Shown: one piece after another, positions 16,562 through 25,802 of the stretch
Position numbering within the stretch: position 1 is the stretch's first letter
How the letters are laid out: each line of letters opens with the position of its first letter
Assembly: GCA_050015275.1 (NCBI GenBank)
Contig: JBEKBS010000002.1
Location: 96,211-160,210 of the forward strand
DNA: 64,000 bases
Direction of reading: 5' to 3'
DNA from: DATKJS01 sp050015275
Lineage (GTDB): Bacteria; Acidobacteriota; Aminicenantia; Aminicenantales; Saccharicenantaceae
Made by a program: the position numbers and the translations under genes
Notes under the pieces: model-generated
What the model was told of the DNA's origin: nothing
The model's input: the letters and a program-made list of their open reading frames with translations, nothing else
Database searches by the model: none

Positions 16562-19060
16562 ATGCCCGTGAAAGGAGACCGGACAGTGGCTGCCCACGCC
16601 TTCAGAGTCCATCCATTGAAACGGTGTTTCGCCTTCACCGCCGCCGCAGCGCTGCTCGGCGCGGCCCTGCTCGCTTCGGCGCCGGAAGAGGCCCGGGGCG
16701 CCCAGGACCCGGCGGCCATTCTCTGGTCCACGCACCCGGCGGACAAGTGGGAGAACGCCTACCCCGTCGGCAACGGCCGCCTCGGAGCCATGGTCTTCGG
16801 GAAGACCGATGAGGAGCAGGTCCAGATCAACGAGGACACCTATTGGTCCGGCGGCCCCTATTCCACGGTGGTCAAGTCGGGGGCCGGGGTTTTGCCCGAG
16901 ATCCAGAAGCTCGTCTTCGAGGGGAATTACAAGATGGCCCACATCCTGTTCGGCCGGAACCTCATGGGCTACCCGGTCGAGCAGATGAAGTATCAGGCTC
17001 TGGCGAATCTGGTCATGAACTTCGGCAACACGAGTCCGGCGGCGAATTATCGCCACGAGCTCGACCTGGACACGGCGGTCGTGACCACAAGTTATGATCG
17101 GAACGGCGTCGGGTTCGTCCGGGAGGTCTTTGCGAGCCCCGTTGACCAGGTCATCGCCGTCCGGCTCACGGCCGACCGGCCCGGCTCGATCTCCTTCGCT
17201 GCTCAACTCCGGGGCTTCCGGAACGAGACCCATTCCAACTACGCGACCGATTATTTCCGGATGGACGGGGACGGGCCCGACGGGCTCGTCCTCCGCGGGA
17301 AGTCCGCGGACTATATGGGGGTCGAGGGGAAACTCCGCTACGAAGCGCGGCTGAAGGCCGTCGTCGAGGGTGGAGCTGTGAGCGTTGTCTGGGACGAGCT
17401 CGTTGTGAAGAACGCCGATGCCGTGACCCTGCTCATCGCGGCGGCCACGAACTTCGTCGACTACAAGGACGTCGGCGGCGACCCCGCGGCGCGAGTGGAT
17501 GCGGTGATGAAGGCGGTCGACGGCAAGACATTCGGTGCGCTCAAGGCGGCCCACGTCAAAGAGCATCAAAGACTTTTCCGCCGGGCGACGTTAAGCCTGA
17601 CGGCGACCCCGAATTCGGCCCTTCCGACGGACGAACGACTGAAAAACTTTGATGGGACGAACGACCCGGCGCTCGCGGCCCTGGTCTTTCAGTTCGGCCG
17701 CTACCTCCTCATCTCCTCGTCGCGTCCCGGCACCCAGCCGGCCAACCTCCAGGGCATCTGGAACAAGGACCAGAATCCCATGTGGGATTCCAAGTACACG
17801 ACGAACATCAACGCGGAGATGAACTACTGGCCGGCCGAGGTCGGCAACCTGAGCGAATGCGCCGAACCCCTGTTCAGGATGATCCGGGAGCTCACCGACC
17901 AGGGAAGCCAGGTGGCCCGCGAGCACTACGGGGCCCGCGGCTGGGTCTTCCATCAGAACACGGACATCTGGCGCGTGGCCGCGCCGATGGACGGCCCAAG
18001 CTGGGGCACCTTCACGACGGGCGGGGCCTGGCTTTGCACTCACCTCTGGGAGCATTACCTGTTCACCGGCGATAAGGAATTCTTGAGAGAGTCTTACCCG
18101 GTCATGAAGGGGAGCGCCGAGTTCTTTCTCGATTTCCTGGTCCCCCATCCGAAATACGGCTGGCTGGTGACCAACCCGTCGACCTCTCCCGAGAATTTCC
18201 CGGCCGTCCCCGGCCAGGTCCCGTTTTTCGACGAGATCACGATGTTCAAGACGACGACGACCATTTGCGCCGGCTCGACGATCGATATGCAGATCCTGAA
18301 CGATCTGTTCGGGGATGTGGCCCGGGCGGCCGATGTCCTCGGCGTGGACCGTGATTTCAGGGCGAAGGTCCTGGCGGCGAAGGCCAGACTGGCCCCGATG
18401 CAGATCGGCCGGAAGGGGAACCTCCAAGAGTGGCTCGAGGACTGGGACGAGACGGAAAAGAGCCATCGCCATATCTCCGGCCTCTGGGGCCTTTTCCCCG
18501 GCCACCAGATTTCCGTCCGGCGGACGCCGAGGTTCGCCGAGGGGAGCCGGGTGGTCCTGGAACAGCGCGGCCTTCCCGGGAACGGCTGGTCCTCGGCCTG
18601 GAAGGCGGCCTGCTGGGCCCGGCTCGGGAACGGTGCCAAGGCCATGGAGAACTTCGCTTTCGCCATGCGCCATTACACGACCCAGAGCCTGTTCTCGATC
18701 TGCTCCGGGGCCATGCAGGTGGACGGCTCTTTCGGCATGGCAGCGGCCGTCGCCGAGATGCTCCTTCAGTCGAGCGAGCACGAGCTCGATTTACTCCCGG
18801 CTTTGCCGGGATCCTGGACGGACGGAAAGGTCAATAGCCTTTGCGCCCGCGGCGGGTTCGAAGTCGGCCTCCGGTGGGAGGCGGGCAGGCTTGTCGAGGC
18901 AAGGATCTTTTCAAAGCTCGGGGGGCCCTGCCGGGTAAGGACGAACGTCCCTGTCACCGTCCTTGCGGGCGTGAAGGACGTCCGGAGCTCGACGCCCGAG
19001 ACCGGGGTGGTCGAGTTCAGGACCGAGCCCGGGCAGACCTATATCCTGAGGGCTCGTTGA
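16562..19060 (+). CDS. Secreted GH95 alpha-L-fucosidase/galactosidase
   Basis: An 832-residue protein: signal peptide (to about residue 46), N-terminal beta domain, (alpha/alpha)6 barrel and C-terminal beta sheet. GH95 signatures include YPVGNGRLGAMVFG, EQVQINEDTYWSG, YTTNINAEMNYWPAE (the two catalytic Asn), HQNTDIWR and an EDWDETEKSHRH region with the expected general acid Glu. GH95 enzymes invert alpha-1,2-L-fucosyl or L-galactosyl linkages. ATG 16562 is 5 nt after GGAGGT. It is 34 nt after the UroD-like gene and should be in the gntR operon. Which of the two sugars it removes cannot be read from sequence. Confidence 0.92.
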   Translation: MPVKGDRTVAAHAFRVHPLKRCFAFTAAAALLGAALLASAPEEARGAQDPAAILWSTHPADKWENAYPVGNGRLGAMVFGKTDEEQVQINEDTYWSGGPYSTVVKSGAGVLPEIQKLVFEGNYKMAHILFGRNLMGYPVEQMKYQALANLVMNFGNTSPAANYRHELDLDTAVVTTSYDRNGVGFVREVFASPVDQVIAVRLTADRPGSISFAAQLRGFRNETHSNYATDYFRMDGDGPDGLVLRGKSADYMGVEGKLRYEARLKAVVEGGAVSVVWDELVVKNADAVTLLIAAATNFVDYKDVGGDPAARVDAVMKAVDGKTFGALKAAHVKEHQRLFRRATLSLTATPNSALPTDERLKNFDGTNDPALAALVFQFGRYLLISSSRPGTQPANLQGIWNKDQNPMWDSKYTTNINAEMNYWPAEVGNLSECAEPLFRMIRELTDQGSQVAREHYGARGWVFHQNTDIWRVAAPMDGPSWGTFTTGGAWLCTHLWEHYLFTGDKEFLRESYPVMKGSAEFFLDFLVPHPKYGWLVTNPSTSPENFPAVPGQVPFFDEITMFKTTTTICAGSTIDMQILNDLFGDVARAADVLGVDRDFRAKVLAAKARLAPMQIGRKGNLQEWLEDWDETEKSHRHISGLWGLFPGHQISVRRTPRFAEGSRVVLEQRGLPGNGWSSAWKAACWARLGNGAKAMENFAFAMRHYTTQSLFSICSGAMQVDGSFGMAAAVAEMLLQSSEHELDLLPALPGSWTDGKVNSLCARGGFEVGLRWEAGRLVEARIFSKLGGPCRVRTNVPVTVLAGVKDVRSSTPETGVVEFRTEPGQTYILRAR

Positions 19061-19130
19061 GAATCCCTGAAGCGGCCGGTCCCCCCCCGTTGGATGACGG
19101 CATTGGGGATGGCATTTTCGAGACGGCGAA

Positions 19131-19159
19131 CCGCCCATCCGGGATGTCCCGGCGGGCGG
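19131..19159 (+). terminator. Strong hairpin between GH95 and the DPP-IV gene
   Basis: CCGCCC (19131-19136) pairs with GGGCGG (19154-19159) and CCGGG (19139-19143) with CCCGG (19148-19152) around a 4-nt loop. No T-run follows, so it could be a terminator of weak type or a 5' leader structure. Confidence 0.35.
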
Positions 19160-19191
19160 CCTGAAGATCAAAGAGAAGGAGGCCGATTCCG

Positions 19192-21465
19192 ATGAAAACC
19201 CGTTTGACGCTGGTCGTTTGGATCATCCTGGCGATCGTCCTGTCCGTGCCCGCGGTTTCCACCGCCCAGGAAAAGCCCGCGGACCCTGTTCTGACCCTCG
19301 AACGCATCTTCGGCTCCCGCGAGTTTACCGCCGAGAGATTCGGCCCGGCCCGCTGGATGCGGGACGGCGAATCTTACACGACCCTGGAGCCGAGCGCCGA
19401 AATCAAGGGGAGCCGCGATCTCGTGCTCTACAAGGCCGAGACGGGGAAGCGTGAGGTCCTCGTTCCGGCGGCCAAACTCGTGCCGCCCGGCGCGTCCGAG
19501 CCCCTCGCCATCGAGAACTACGACTGGTCGCCCGACGGGAAGGTCCTCATCATCTTCACGAATTCCCAGCGTGTATGGAGGCAGAATACACGGGGTGATT
19601 TCTGGACGTATGACCTCCCCTCAGGCTGCCTCCATAAGCTCGGCGCCGTCTTCGAGCCTTCGACGCTGATGTTCGCCAAGCTCTCGCCCGACGGCCGCCT
19701 GGCCGCTTACGTCATGCATAACAATATCTACGCCGAGGACCTGTCCACGGGAAATGTCCGGCAATTGACGTTCGACGGCAATGACGAGACCATCAACGGG
19801 ACCTCGGACTGGGTCAACGAGGAGGAGTTCGACATCCGCGACGGCTTCCGCTGGAGCCCCGACGGCCGGGCCATCGCCTTCTGGCAATTCGACACGCGCG
19901 GCGTTCCTGTCTTCTCGATGATCAACAACACGGACGCCCTCTATCCCCGGGTCATCAGTTTCAAACACCCTAAGCCGGGCGAGATAAACTCGGCCGTCCG
20001 CGTCGGCGTCGTTCCTGTCTCCGGCGGTTACCCCGTCTGGATGAAGGCCCCCGGCGACCCGCGGGAGTGGTACATCCCGCGACTCGAATGGGCCGGAAAC
20101 CCGAAGGAGGTCGTTTTCGAATACCTCAACCGGCGGCAGAACAGGAACGAGGTCATCATCGGCGACGCCGCAACCGGGGAGCTCCGGACGATCTTCACGG
20201 ACAGCGACGAGACGTGGGTCGAGATCATGACCGACTTCGTCTGGCTCCGGGGCGGCCAGGGACTGCTCTGGCTGAGCGAGCGCGACGGCTGGAAGCACGC
20301 CTACGAGGTTTCGCGCAACGGCCCGGGGGTCAGGCTCCTGACGCCGGGCGATTATGATGTCATGAGCATCGACGCGGTCGATGAAAAGGGCGGCTGGCTC
20401 TACATCACGGCGTCTCCGGAAGACCCGACCAAGCGGTTCATCTACCGCGTCCGGATGGACGGCAAGAGCAAGCCCGAGCTCGTCGGCCCGGCGGATCAAG
20501 GCGGCGTCCACCGGCTCGATGCATCCCCGTCAGCGCAGTGGGCGTTCCACAGTCATTCCGGGCTCGACACGCCGCCCGTGACCGAGCTCGTTCGCCTCCC
20601 CAAAGGCGAGGTCGTACGGATCCTGGCGGCCAACGAAGCCCTCAAGGCCAAGGTCAAGGCCCTCAAGCGCAGACCCGTGGAATTCTTCAAGCTCGCGATC
20701 GGAGGCGGGGTCCAGGCCGACGGCTGGCGGATCCTGCCGCCGGATTTCGACCCGGCCAAGAAATATCCGCTGTTCATCTACGTCTACGGCGAGCCCGCGG
20801 GCCAGACCGTCCAGGACAGCTGGGGCGGGACCGGCTACCTCTGGCACCTGATGCTTGCCCAGCGGGGCTACATCGTCGCGAGCTTCGACAACCACGGCAC
20901 CCCGGCGCCGCGCGGCCGGGCCTGGCGGAAGAGCATCTACCGGCAGATCGGCATCCTGGCCTCGGCCGACCAGGCCGCAGCGGCCAAGGCCGCCCTCGCC
21001 GCCTGGCCTTACGCCGACCCCGACCGGGTCGGGATCTGGGGCTGGAGCGGCGGCGGATCGATGACCCTGAACGCCATGTTCCGTTACCCCGACCTGTACA
21101 AGACGGGCATCTCGGTCGCCTCGGTCCCCAACCAGCGCTTCTACGACACGATCTACCAGGAGCGGTACATGGGCCTGCCCAAGGACAACGAGGAGGGGTT
21201 CAAGAACGGCTCGCCCATCACCTTCGCCAAAGACCTGAAGGGGAACCTTCTCATCGTCCATGGCACCGGCGACGACAACGTCCATTACCAGGGATTCGAG
21301 GCGCTCGTCAACGAGCTCGTGGCCAACAACAAGAAATTCACGATGATGGCCTACCCGAACCGCTCGCACGGGATCTACGAGGGCAAGGGGACGACGATGC
21401 ACCTCTATGCGCTCTTGACCCGGTTTCTTGCTGAGAACCTCCCGCCCGGCCCCCGGCCCCGCTGA
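19192..21465 (+). CDS. Dipeptidyl-peptidase IV-type S9B peptidase
   Basis: A 757-residue secreted prolyl-oligopeptidase-clan enzyme: signal peptide to about residue 25, an eight-bladed beta-propeller with WSPDG repeats, and a C-terminal alpha/beta hydrolase. The catalytic triad is S619 in GWSGGG (usually GWSYGG), D694 in GTGDDN and H726 in RSHGIYEG. The double-Glu motif that anchors the free N terminus in DPP-IV enzymes is present in DWVNEEEFDIRDGF, so it should cut dipeptides from N termini, preferably X-Pro. AAGGAGG precedes the ATG. A second S9 peptidase lies at 34.9 kb. Confidence 0.92.
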   Translation: MKTRLTLVVWIILAIVLSVPAVSTAQEKPADPVLTLERIFGSREFTAERFGPARWMRDGESYTTLEPSAEIKGSRDLVLYKAETGKREVLVPAAKLVPPGASEPLAIENYDWSPDGKVLIIFTNSQRVWRQNTRGDFWTYDLPSGCLHKLGAVFEPSTLMFAKLSPDGRLAAYVMHNNIYAEDLSTGNVRQLTFDGNDETINGTSDWVNEEEFDIRDGFRWSPDGRAIAFWQFDTRGVPVFSMINNTDALYPRVISFKHPKPGEINSAVRVGVVPVSGGYPVWMKAPGDPREWYIPRLEWAGNPKEVVFEYLNRRQNRNEVIIGDAATGELRTIFTDSDETWVEIMTDFVWLRGGQGLLWLSERDGWKHAYEVSRNGPGVRLLTPGDYDVMSIDAVDEKGGWLYITASPEDPTKRFIYRVRMDGKSKPELVGPADQGGVHRLDASPSAQWAFHSHSGLDTPPVTELVRLPKGEVVRILAANEALKAKVKALKRRPVEFFKLAIGGGVQADGWRILPPDFDPAKKYPLFIYVYGEPAGQTVQDSWGGTGYLWHLMLAQRGYIVASFDNHGTPAPRGRAWRKSIYRQIGILASADQAAAAKAALAAWPYADPDRVGIWGWSGGGSMTLNAMFRYPDLYKTGISVASVPNQRFYDTIYQERYMGLPKDNEEGFKNGSPITFAKDLKGNLLIVHGTGDDNVHYQGFEALVNELVANNKKFTMMAYPNRSHGIYEGKGTTMHLYALLTRFLAENLPPGPRPR

Positions 21466-21485
21466 GATGTGCGGGCTTTCTCACT

Positions 21486-21514
21486 TTGTCCGGGACCGGG
21501 AAACCTGTTAGAGT
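21486..21514 (+). promoter_or_regulatory. Sigma70 promoter for the pgi-like gene
   Basis: TTGTCC (21486-21491), a 17-bp spacer and TAGAGT (21509-21514), 23 nt before the ATG. Confidence 0.5.
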
Positions 21515-21537
21515 AGGGCTGGGACGGGAGATCGGTC

Positions 21538-23247
21538 ATGAATCTGATCCGGCGCCGGGGAAAACCTGACCGGGCGACGCCGCCCGGCAGCCTCTCCGCA
21601 CAAACTCTCAGCCTCGGACCGCTCCAGGAGCGCCTGGAGGAACGGATCCGGGCCTGGGAAAAATCCCGCTTCGGACGCCGCCTTTGGGCCAAGGACGCGT
21701 CCCTCTGGACGCCCGGCCCGGCGACGGAGATCATCCATCGTTTGGGATGGCTGGACCTGCCCGAGATTATGGGGACCCGGATCGCCGCGTTCAGCGGATT
21801 CGCCGAAGAGATCAAGGCCGAAGGGTTCACCCACGCCGTCCTGCTGGGGATGGGCGGTTCGAGCCTGGCTCCCGAGGTCTTCCAGAAGACGTTCGGCAGC
21901 GCGCCCGGATATCCGGAACTCGTCGTCCTCGACAGTACCCACCCAGCGGCGGTTGCCGCCGTCGAACGGAAGGCCGACCTCCCGCGGACGCTTTTCATTG
22001 TCTCGAGCAAGTCGGGGACGACGGTCGAGCCGCTCTCTTTCTTCCGCTATTTCTGGCATCGGATGAGCCAGGTCACGGACCCGCCGGGGCGCCATTTCAT
22101 AGCCATCACCGACCCGGGGACGCCCCTAGCGGCCCTGGCCAGGGACAGGAATTTCCGCCGCGTCTTCGAGGCCGACCCCGATGTCGGAGGCCGTTTCTCG
22201 GCGCTGACCGAATTCGGATTGGTCCCCGCGGCCCTCATCGGCCTGGACGTTCGCCGGCTCCTCGCGAGGGCCTGGGCCGAGGCCGGAGACAATGGGCCTC
22301 GAGTCCCCGAAAGGGAAGCGCCGGGCCTCCTTCTCGGCGCCGCCTTGGGGGAAACCGCCGGCCTCAGGAACAAGCTGACGGTCCTGACCTCGCCTTCGCT
22401 CGGGAGCTTCCCCGATTGGCTCGAACAGCTCGTCGCCGAGAGCACGGGCAAGGACGGCAAGGGGATCGTGCCCGTCACCGGCGAACCAGTCCTCCCGGCC
22501 GGGCTCTATGGCCGGGACAGGACCTTTGTTTCGCTCGCCCTTGACGGCGACCAGGCCCGGGGAACCGAAGAACTCGAGGAGTCTTTGGCCCGGGCGGGCC
22601 ATCCTGTCATCCGGATCCGGCTCGATGACGCCTACTCGCTCGGCCGGGAGATCTTTCGCTGGGAGATCGCCGTCGCCGCCGCGGGAGCCGCCCTCGGGAT
22701 CCAGCCCTTCGACCAGCCGGATGTGGAGCTGGCCAAGGACCTCGCGAGGAAGGCGATGGCCCGGAGCGGTGGGCAAGACCCGAAGTCATCGGAGCCCGGG
22801 GATGCCGCGTCGACGGACGGCCCGGCCGCGCTCCAGGCGGCTTTCGACCGGTGGCTGGCCCAGGCCAGGCCCGAGGATTATATCGCCCTCCAAGCCTACC
22901 TCGCTCCTGAGGCTGAAACGGGCCGGGCGCTCGAGGACCTCCGCTTCGGCCTGCTGAAAAAGACGGGGCTGGCGACCACTTTTGGCTACGGGCCGCGGTT
23001 CCTCCATTCGACGGGGCAGCTCCACAAGGGCGGCCCCGACGAGGTCCTGGTCCTCCAGCTCGTCGACGAGCCGCGCGGAGACCTGGCCGTTCCCGAAACG
23101 GACTTCACGTTCGGCGCCCTGATCAGGGCCCAGGCCCTCGGGGATTATCAGGCCCTCAGGCAGCGGGGGCGGCGGGTCCTCCGGGTGGACCTCAAAAGCG
23201 ATCCTGCCGGCGGGATCGGGCTTCTCAGAAAGTGGGCCGGGGCCTGA
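21538..23247 (+). CDS. pgi: Glucose-6-phosphate isomerase, stand-alone form of the Tal-Pgi fusion type
   Basis: A 569-residue cytoplasmic protein with two SIS sugar-isomerase domains. Key segments: LLGMGGSSLAPEV (phosphate loop), SSKSGTTVEPLS, GKDGKGIVPV, and FGYGPRFLHSTGQLHKGGP near the C terminus. It resembles the isomerase half of the bifunctional transaldolase/phosphoglucose isomerase rather than classical Pgi. Here it lacks the transaldolase half, and no transaldolase gene is adjacent. It should interconvert glucose-6-P and fructose-6-P. The start at 21538 has GGGAG upstream. Confidence 0.85.
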   Translation: MNLIRRRGKPDRATPPGSLSAQTLSLGPLQERLEERIRAWEKSRFGRRLWAKDASLWTPGPATEIIHRLGWLDLPEIMGTRIAAFSGFAEEIKAEGFTHAVLLGMGGSSLAPEVFQKTFGSAPGYPELVVLDSTHPAAVAAVERKADLPRTLFIVSSKSGTTVEPLSFFRYFWHRMSQVTDPPGRHFIAITDPGTPLAALARDRNFRRVFEADPDVGGRFSALTEFGLVPAALIGLDVRRLLARAWAEAGDNGPRVPEREAPGLLLGAALGETAGLRNKLTVLTSPSLGSFPDWLEQLVAESTGKDGKGIVPVTGEPVLPAGLYGRDRTFVSLALDGDQARGTEELEESLARAGHPVIRIRLDDAYSLGREIFRWEIAVAAAGAALGIQPFDQPDVELAKDLARKAMARSGGQDPKSSEPGDAASTDGPAALQAAFDRWLAQARPEDYIALQAYLAPEAETGRALEDLRFGLLKKTGLATTFGYGPRFLHSTGQLHKGGPDEVLVLQLVDEPRGDLAVPETDFTFGALIRAQALGDYQALRQRGRRVLRVDLKSDPAGGIGLLRKWAGA

Positions 23248-23317
23248 CCGAAGGGGGGGTGTTTTCCGGAGAGGTCCCCCGGACCCGAACCCGCAGGAAC
23301 GACTTCGAAGACGCACC

Positions 23318-23347
23318 TTGGAGCAGCGCCCCCTTGTTTGCTATAAT
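23318..23347 (+). promoter_or_regulatory. Sigma70 promoter giving a leaderless mRNA
   Basis: A perfect TATAAT (23342-23347) lies 6 nt before the ATG at 23354, with a weak TTGGAG (23318-23323) 18 bp upstream. Transcription should start at or within 1-2 nt of the start codon. Confidence 0.55.
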
Positions 23348-23353
23348 CCCGCC

Positions 23354-24178
23354 ATGACCGAGCTCATTGGAACGGACGTCCTTTACCGGAAATGGGACGT
23401 GCTGCCTCCGGCCGCGTCCCCAAAGGCCGTCTTCCTGCTGGTCCACGGCCTCGGCGCCCACACCGCCCGCTGGGATTTCCTAGCCGGCTTCCTGGCCCGG
23501 AACGGGTTCTCCTCTTACGGCCTCGAGCTCCGGGGGTTCGGCCGGACGCCCGAGAGGCCCCGGGGGCACGTCGACTCCCTCCGCGTCTGGGAGCGGGACA
23601 TCCTGAAGCTCGGCGAGACCGCGGCCGCGGAGAATCCGGGGCGCCGGATCTTCGTCCTCGGCGAGAGCGTCGGAGGGCTCGTCGCCTTCAACCTGGCCTG
23701 CCGCTATCCCGACGCCTTTGCAGGTCTGGTCCTCATCTCCCCGGATTTCAAGAACGGCCTGAAGTTCCCCCTCTCTGCCTATCTGAAGATAGGCGCTATG
23801 ATCCCGTTCAAGCCGCGGACGACCATCGCGGTCCCCTTCACTTCGGCCATGTGCACCCGCGACACCGCTTATCAGGCCGTCATGGACCGGAATCCCGACG
23901 AATTGCGTGCCGCCAGCCTGAAATGCCTGATGAGCATCCTGGCCGAGCAGGGAAGATCCAAGCGGCTGGCGGGAGGGTTCTGCGTTCCCTCCCTCTTCCT
24001 GATCTCCGGGACCGACCTCCTGGTCGACGAGCGGGCCGGCCGGAAGCTTTTCCATAAGCTCGCGCTCAAGGACAAAACGATCCTCGAATACCCGGAGATG
24101 CTCCATGCCCTGTCCATCGATCTCGGCCGGGAGCAGGTGTTCCGGGACATCCTCGCCTGGACCGAGAAGAGGGCTTGA
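23354..24178 (+). CDS. Alpha/beta hydrolase of the lysophospholipase/monoglyceride lipase type
   Basis: A 274-residue protein with the Hydrolase_4 pattern: LLVHGLGAHTARWDFLAGFL (oxyanion loop), nucleophile elbow GESVGG, acid in SGTDLLVD and catalytic His in MLHALS. These enzymes hydrolyse monoacylglycerols or lysophospholipids. Its stop lies 1 nt before the glycerol kinase start, so the pair probably frees and phosphorylates glycerol from lipids (inference from context). No signal peptide, so it acts in the cytoplasm. No Shine-Dalgarno; it appears leaderless. Confidence 0.87.
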   Translation: MTELIGTDVLYRKWDVLPPAASPKAVFLLVHGLGAHTARWDFLAGFLARNGFSSYGLELRGFGRTPERPRGHVDSLRVWERDILKLGETAAAENPGRRIFVLGESVGGLVAFNLACRYPDAFAGLVLISPDFKNGLKFPLSAYLKIGAMIPFKPRTTIAVPFTSAMCTRDTAYQAVMDRNPDELRAASLKCLMSILAEQGRSKRLAGGFCVPSLFLISGTDLLVDERAGRKLFHKLALKDKTILEYPEMLHALSIDLGREQVFRDILAWTEKRA

Positions 24179-24179
24179 G

Positions 24180-25655
24180 ATGGGCCACGTCCTGGCCATC
24201 GACCAGGGAACGACGGGCAGCCGGGCGATCGTCTACGACCGGCGGGGCCGGGAGGTCGCGGCCGCTTACGAGGAGTTCCCCCAGTATTTCCCCCGGCCCG
24301 GCTGGGTCGAGCACGACCCCGAGGAGATCTGGCGGAGCGTCGACCGGACGATCCAGAAGGTCCTCGCCCTGGTCCCCGGATCTTCGATCGCGGCCATCGG
24401 TGTCACCAACCAGAGAGAAACGGCCGTCATCTGGGACAGGAAATCGGGCCGGCCCGTCCACAACGCGATCGTTTGGCAATGCCGGAGGACGGCCGACCGC
24501 TGCCGCGAGCTCAATAAAGACCCCGAGACGGTCGCCCTGATCCGGAAAAAGACGGGACTCCCGGTCGATGCCTATTTTTCGGCGACCAAGGCGGAGTGGA
24601 TCCTCGGGCGCGAGCGCCTGAAGGCCAAGGCGAGAAGCGGCCGTCTCGCGTTCGGCAACACGGACGCCTGGGTCCTGTGGAAGCTCACCGGCGGCCGGAG
24701 CCATGCCACCGATTACACCAACGCCTCGCGGACCATGCTCTTCGACATCGACAGATTGCGGTGGGACGACGACCTTCTCTATCTCTTCGGCATCCCCGGG
24801 GCCATCCTGCCCGAAGCCCTGCCTTCGACGGGCGAGTTCGGCCGGACGGTGAAGATCGGCCGGCTCCCGGCAGGGATCCCCGTCACCGGCATCGCCGGCG
24901 ACCAGCAGGCCGCCCTCTTCGGCCAGGCCTGCTTCGAGCCGGGGATGACCAAGAACACGTACGGTACGGGCTCCTTCATCATCCTCAACACCGGCCGTCA
25001 GCGGGTCGATTCTCGACACGGCCTGCTCACGACGCTCGCCTGCGGCCCGGAGGGAAAGGTCGCCTATGCCCTGGAGGGCTCCGTCTTCATCGCCGGGGCG
25101 GCCATCCAGTGGCTCCGCGATGAGCTCGGCCTGCTTCGGACCTCCGACGAATCGGAGGCCATGGCCCAAGCGGCGGGGGACAACGCCGGTGTCTATTTTG
25201 TCCCGGCCTTCGTCGGGCTCGGCGCCCCCTACTGGGACGCGGAGGCGCGGGGGACGATCGTCGGGCTGACCCGCGGCGCCGGAAAGAACCACCTGGTCCG
25301 GGCGGGCCTGGAGGCCATGGCCTATTCGACGCGCGACGTCCTGGAGACCATGAAGCTTGACTCGGGGCTCGAGGTCAGGGAGCTCCGGGTCGACGGGGGA
25401 GCGGCCGCCAACGATTTCCTCTGCCGCTTCCAGGCCGATATCCTCGGCATCCCCGTCCTCAGGCCCCGGACGGTCGAAACGACCGCGCTCGGCGCCGCCT
25501 GCCTCGCCGGCCTCGGCTCGGGCTTTTGGAGCGGCCCGGACGATATCCGGCGGTTCTGGTCCCTCGACCGGAAGTTCGCGCCCTCCATGAAAGAGGACCG
25601 GGCTCAAAGGCTCTATCAGGGCTGGCAGGCGGCCGTCCGGAAGGCCCTGGCCTGA
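24180..25655 (+). CDS. glpK: Glycerol kinase
   Basis: A 491-residue FGGY-family kinase (GlpK type) that makes glycerol-3-phosphate from glycerol and ATP. Signatures: AIDQGTTGSRAIVYD at the N terminus, TNQRET, NTDAWVLWKLTGG, GIAGDQQAALFGQ, KNTYGTGSFI, and the C-terminal VDGGAAANDFLCRFQADIL. Length matches the family. The start codon follows the lipase stop after 1 nt, so translation is probably coupled. No glycerol facilitator or GlpD is in the window, which fits glycerol being released inside the cell by the lipase. Confidence 0.96.
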   Translation: MGHVLAIDQGTTGSRAIVYDRRGREVAAAYEEFPQYFPRPGWVEHDPEEIWRSVDRTIQKVLALVPGSSIAAIGVTNQRETAVIWDRKSGRPVHNAIVWQCRRTADRCRELNKDPETVALIRKKTGLPVDAYFSATKAEWILGRERLKAKARSGRLAFGNTDAWVLWKLTGGRSHATDYTNASRTMLFDIDRLRWDDDLLYLFGIPGAILPEALPSTGEFGRTVKIGRLPAGIPVTGIAGDQQAALFGQACFEPGMTKNTYGTGSFIILNTGRQRVDSRHGLLTTLACGPEGKVAYALEGSVFIAGAAIQWLRDELGLLRTSDESEAMAQAAGDNAGVYFVPAFVGLGAPYWDAEARGTIVGLTRGAGKNHLVRAGLEAMAYSTRDVLETMKLDSGLEVRELRVDGGAAANDFLCRFQADILGIPVLRPRTVETTALGAACLAGLGSGFWSGPDDIRRFWSLDRKFAPSMKEDRAQRLYQGWQAAVRKALA

Positions 25656-25802
25656 GCCGCGGGTTTTCGTCGTCGCCGCGTGCGCCGTCCCGTCCGCGAT
25701 CCGGAGAAAACCCCGCTAAGTGGCGAAATCCCTTCCTCTAGAATATAATATTGATAGATTCGCTCGATTTTCAACGGACCCGTCTTCATAAAGGAGGGGC
25801 AG

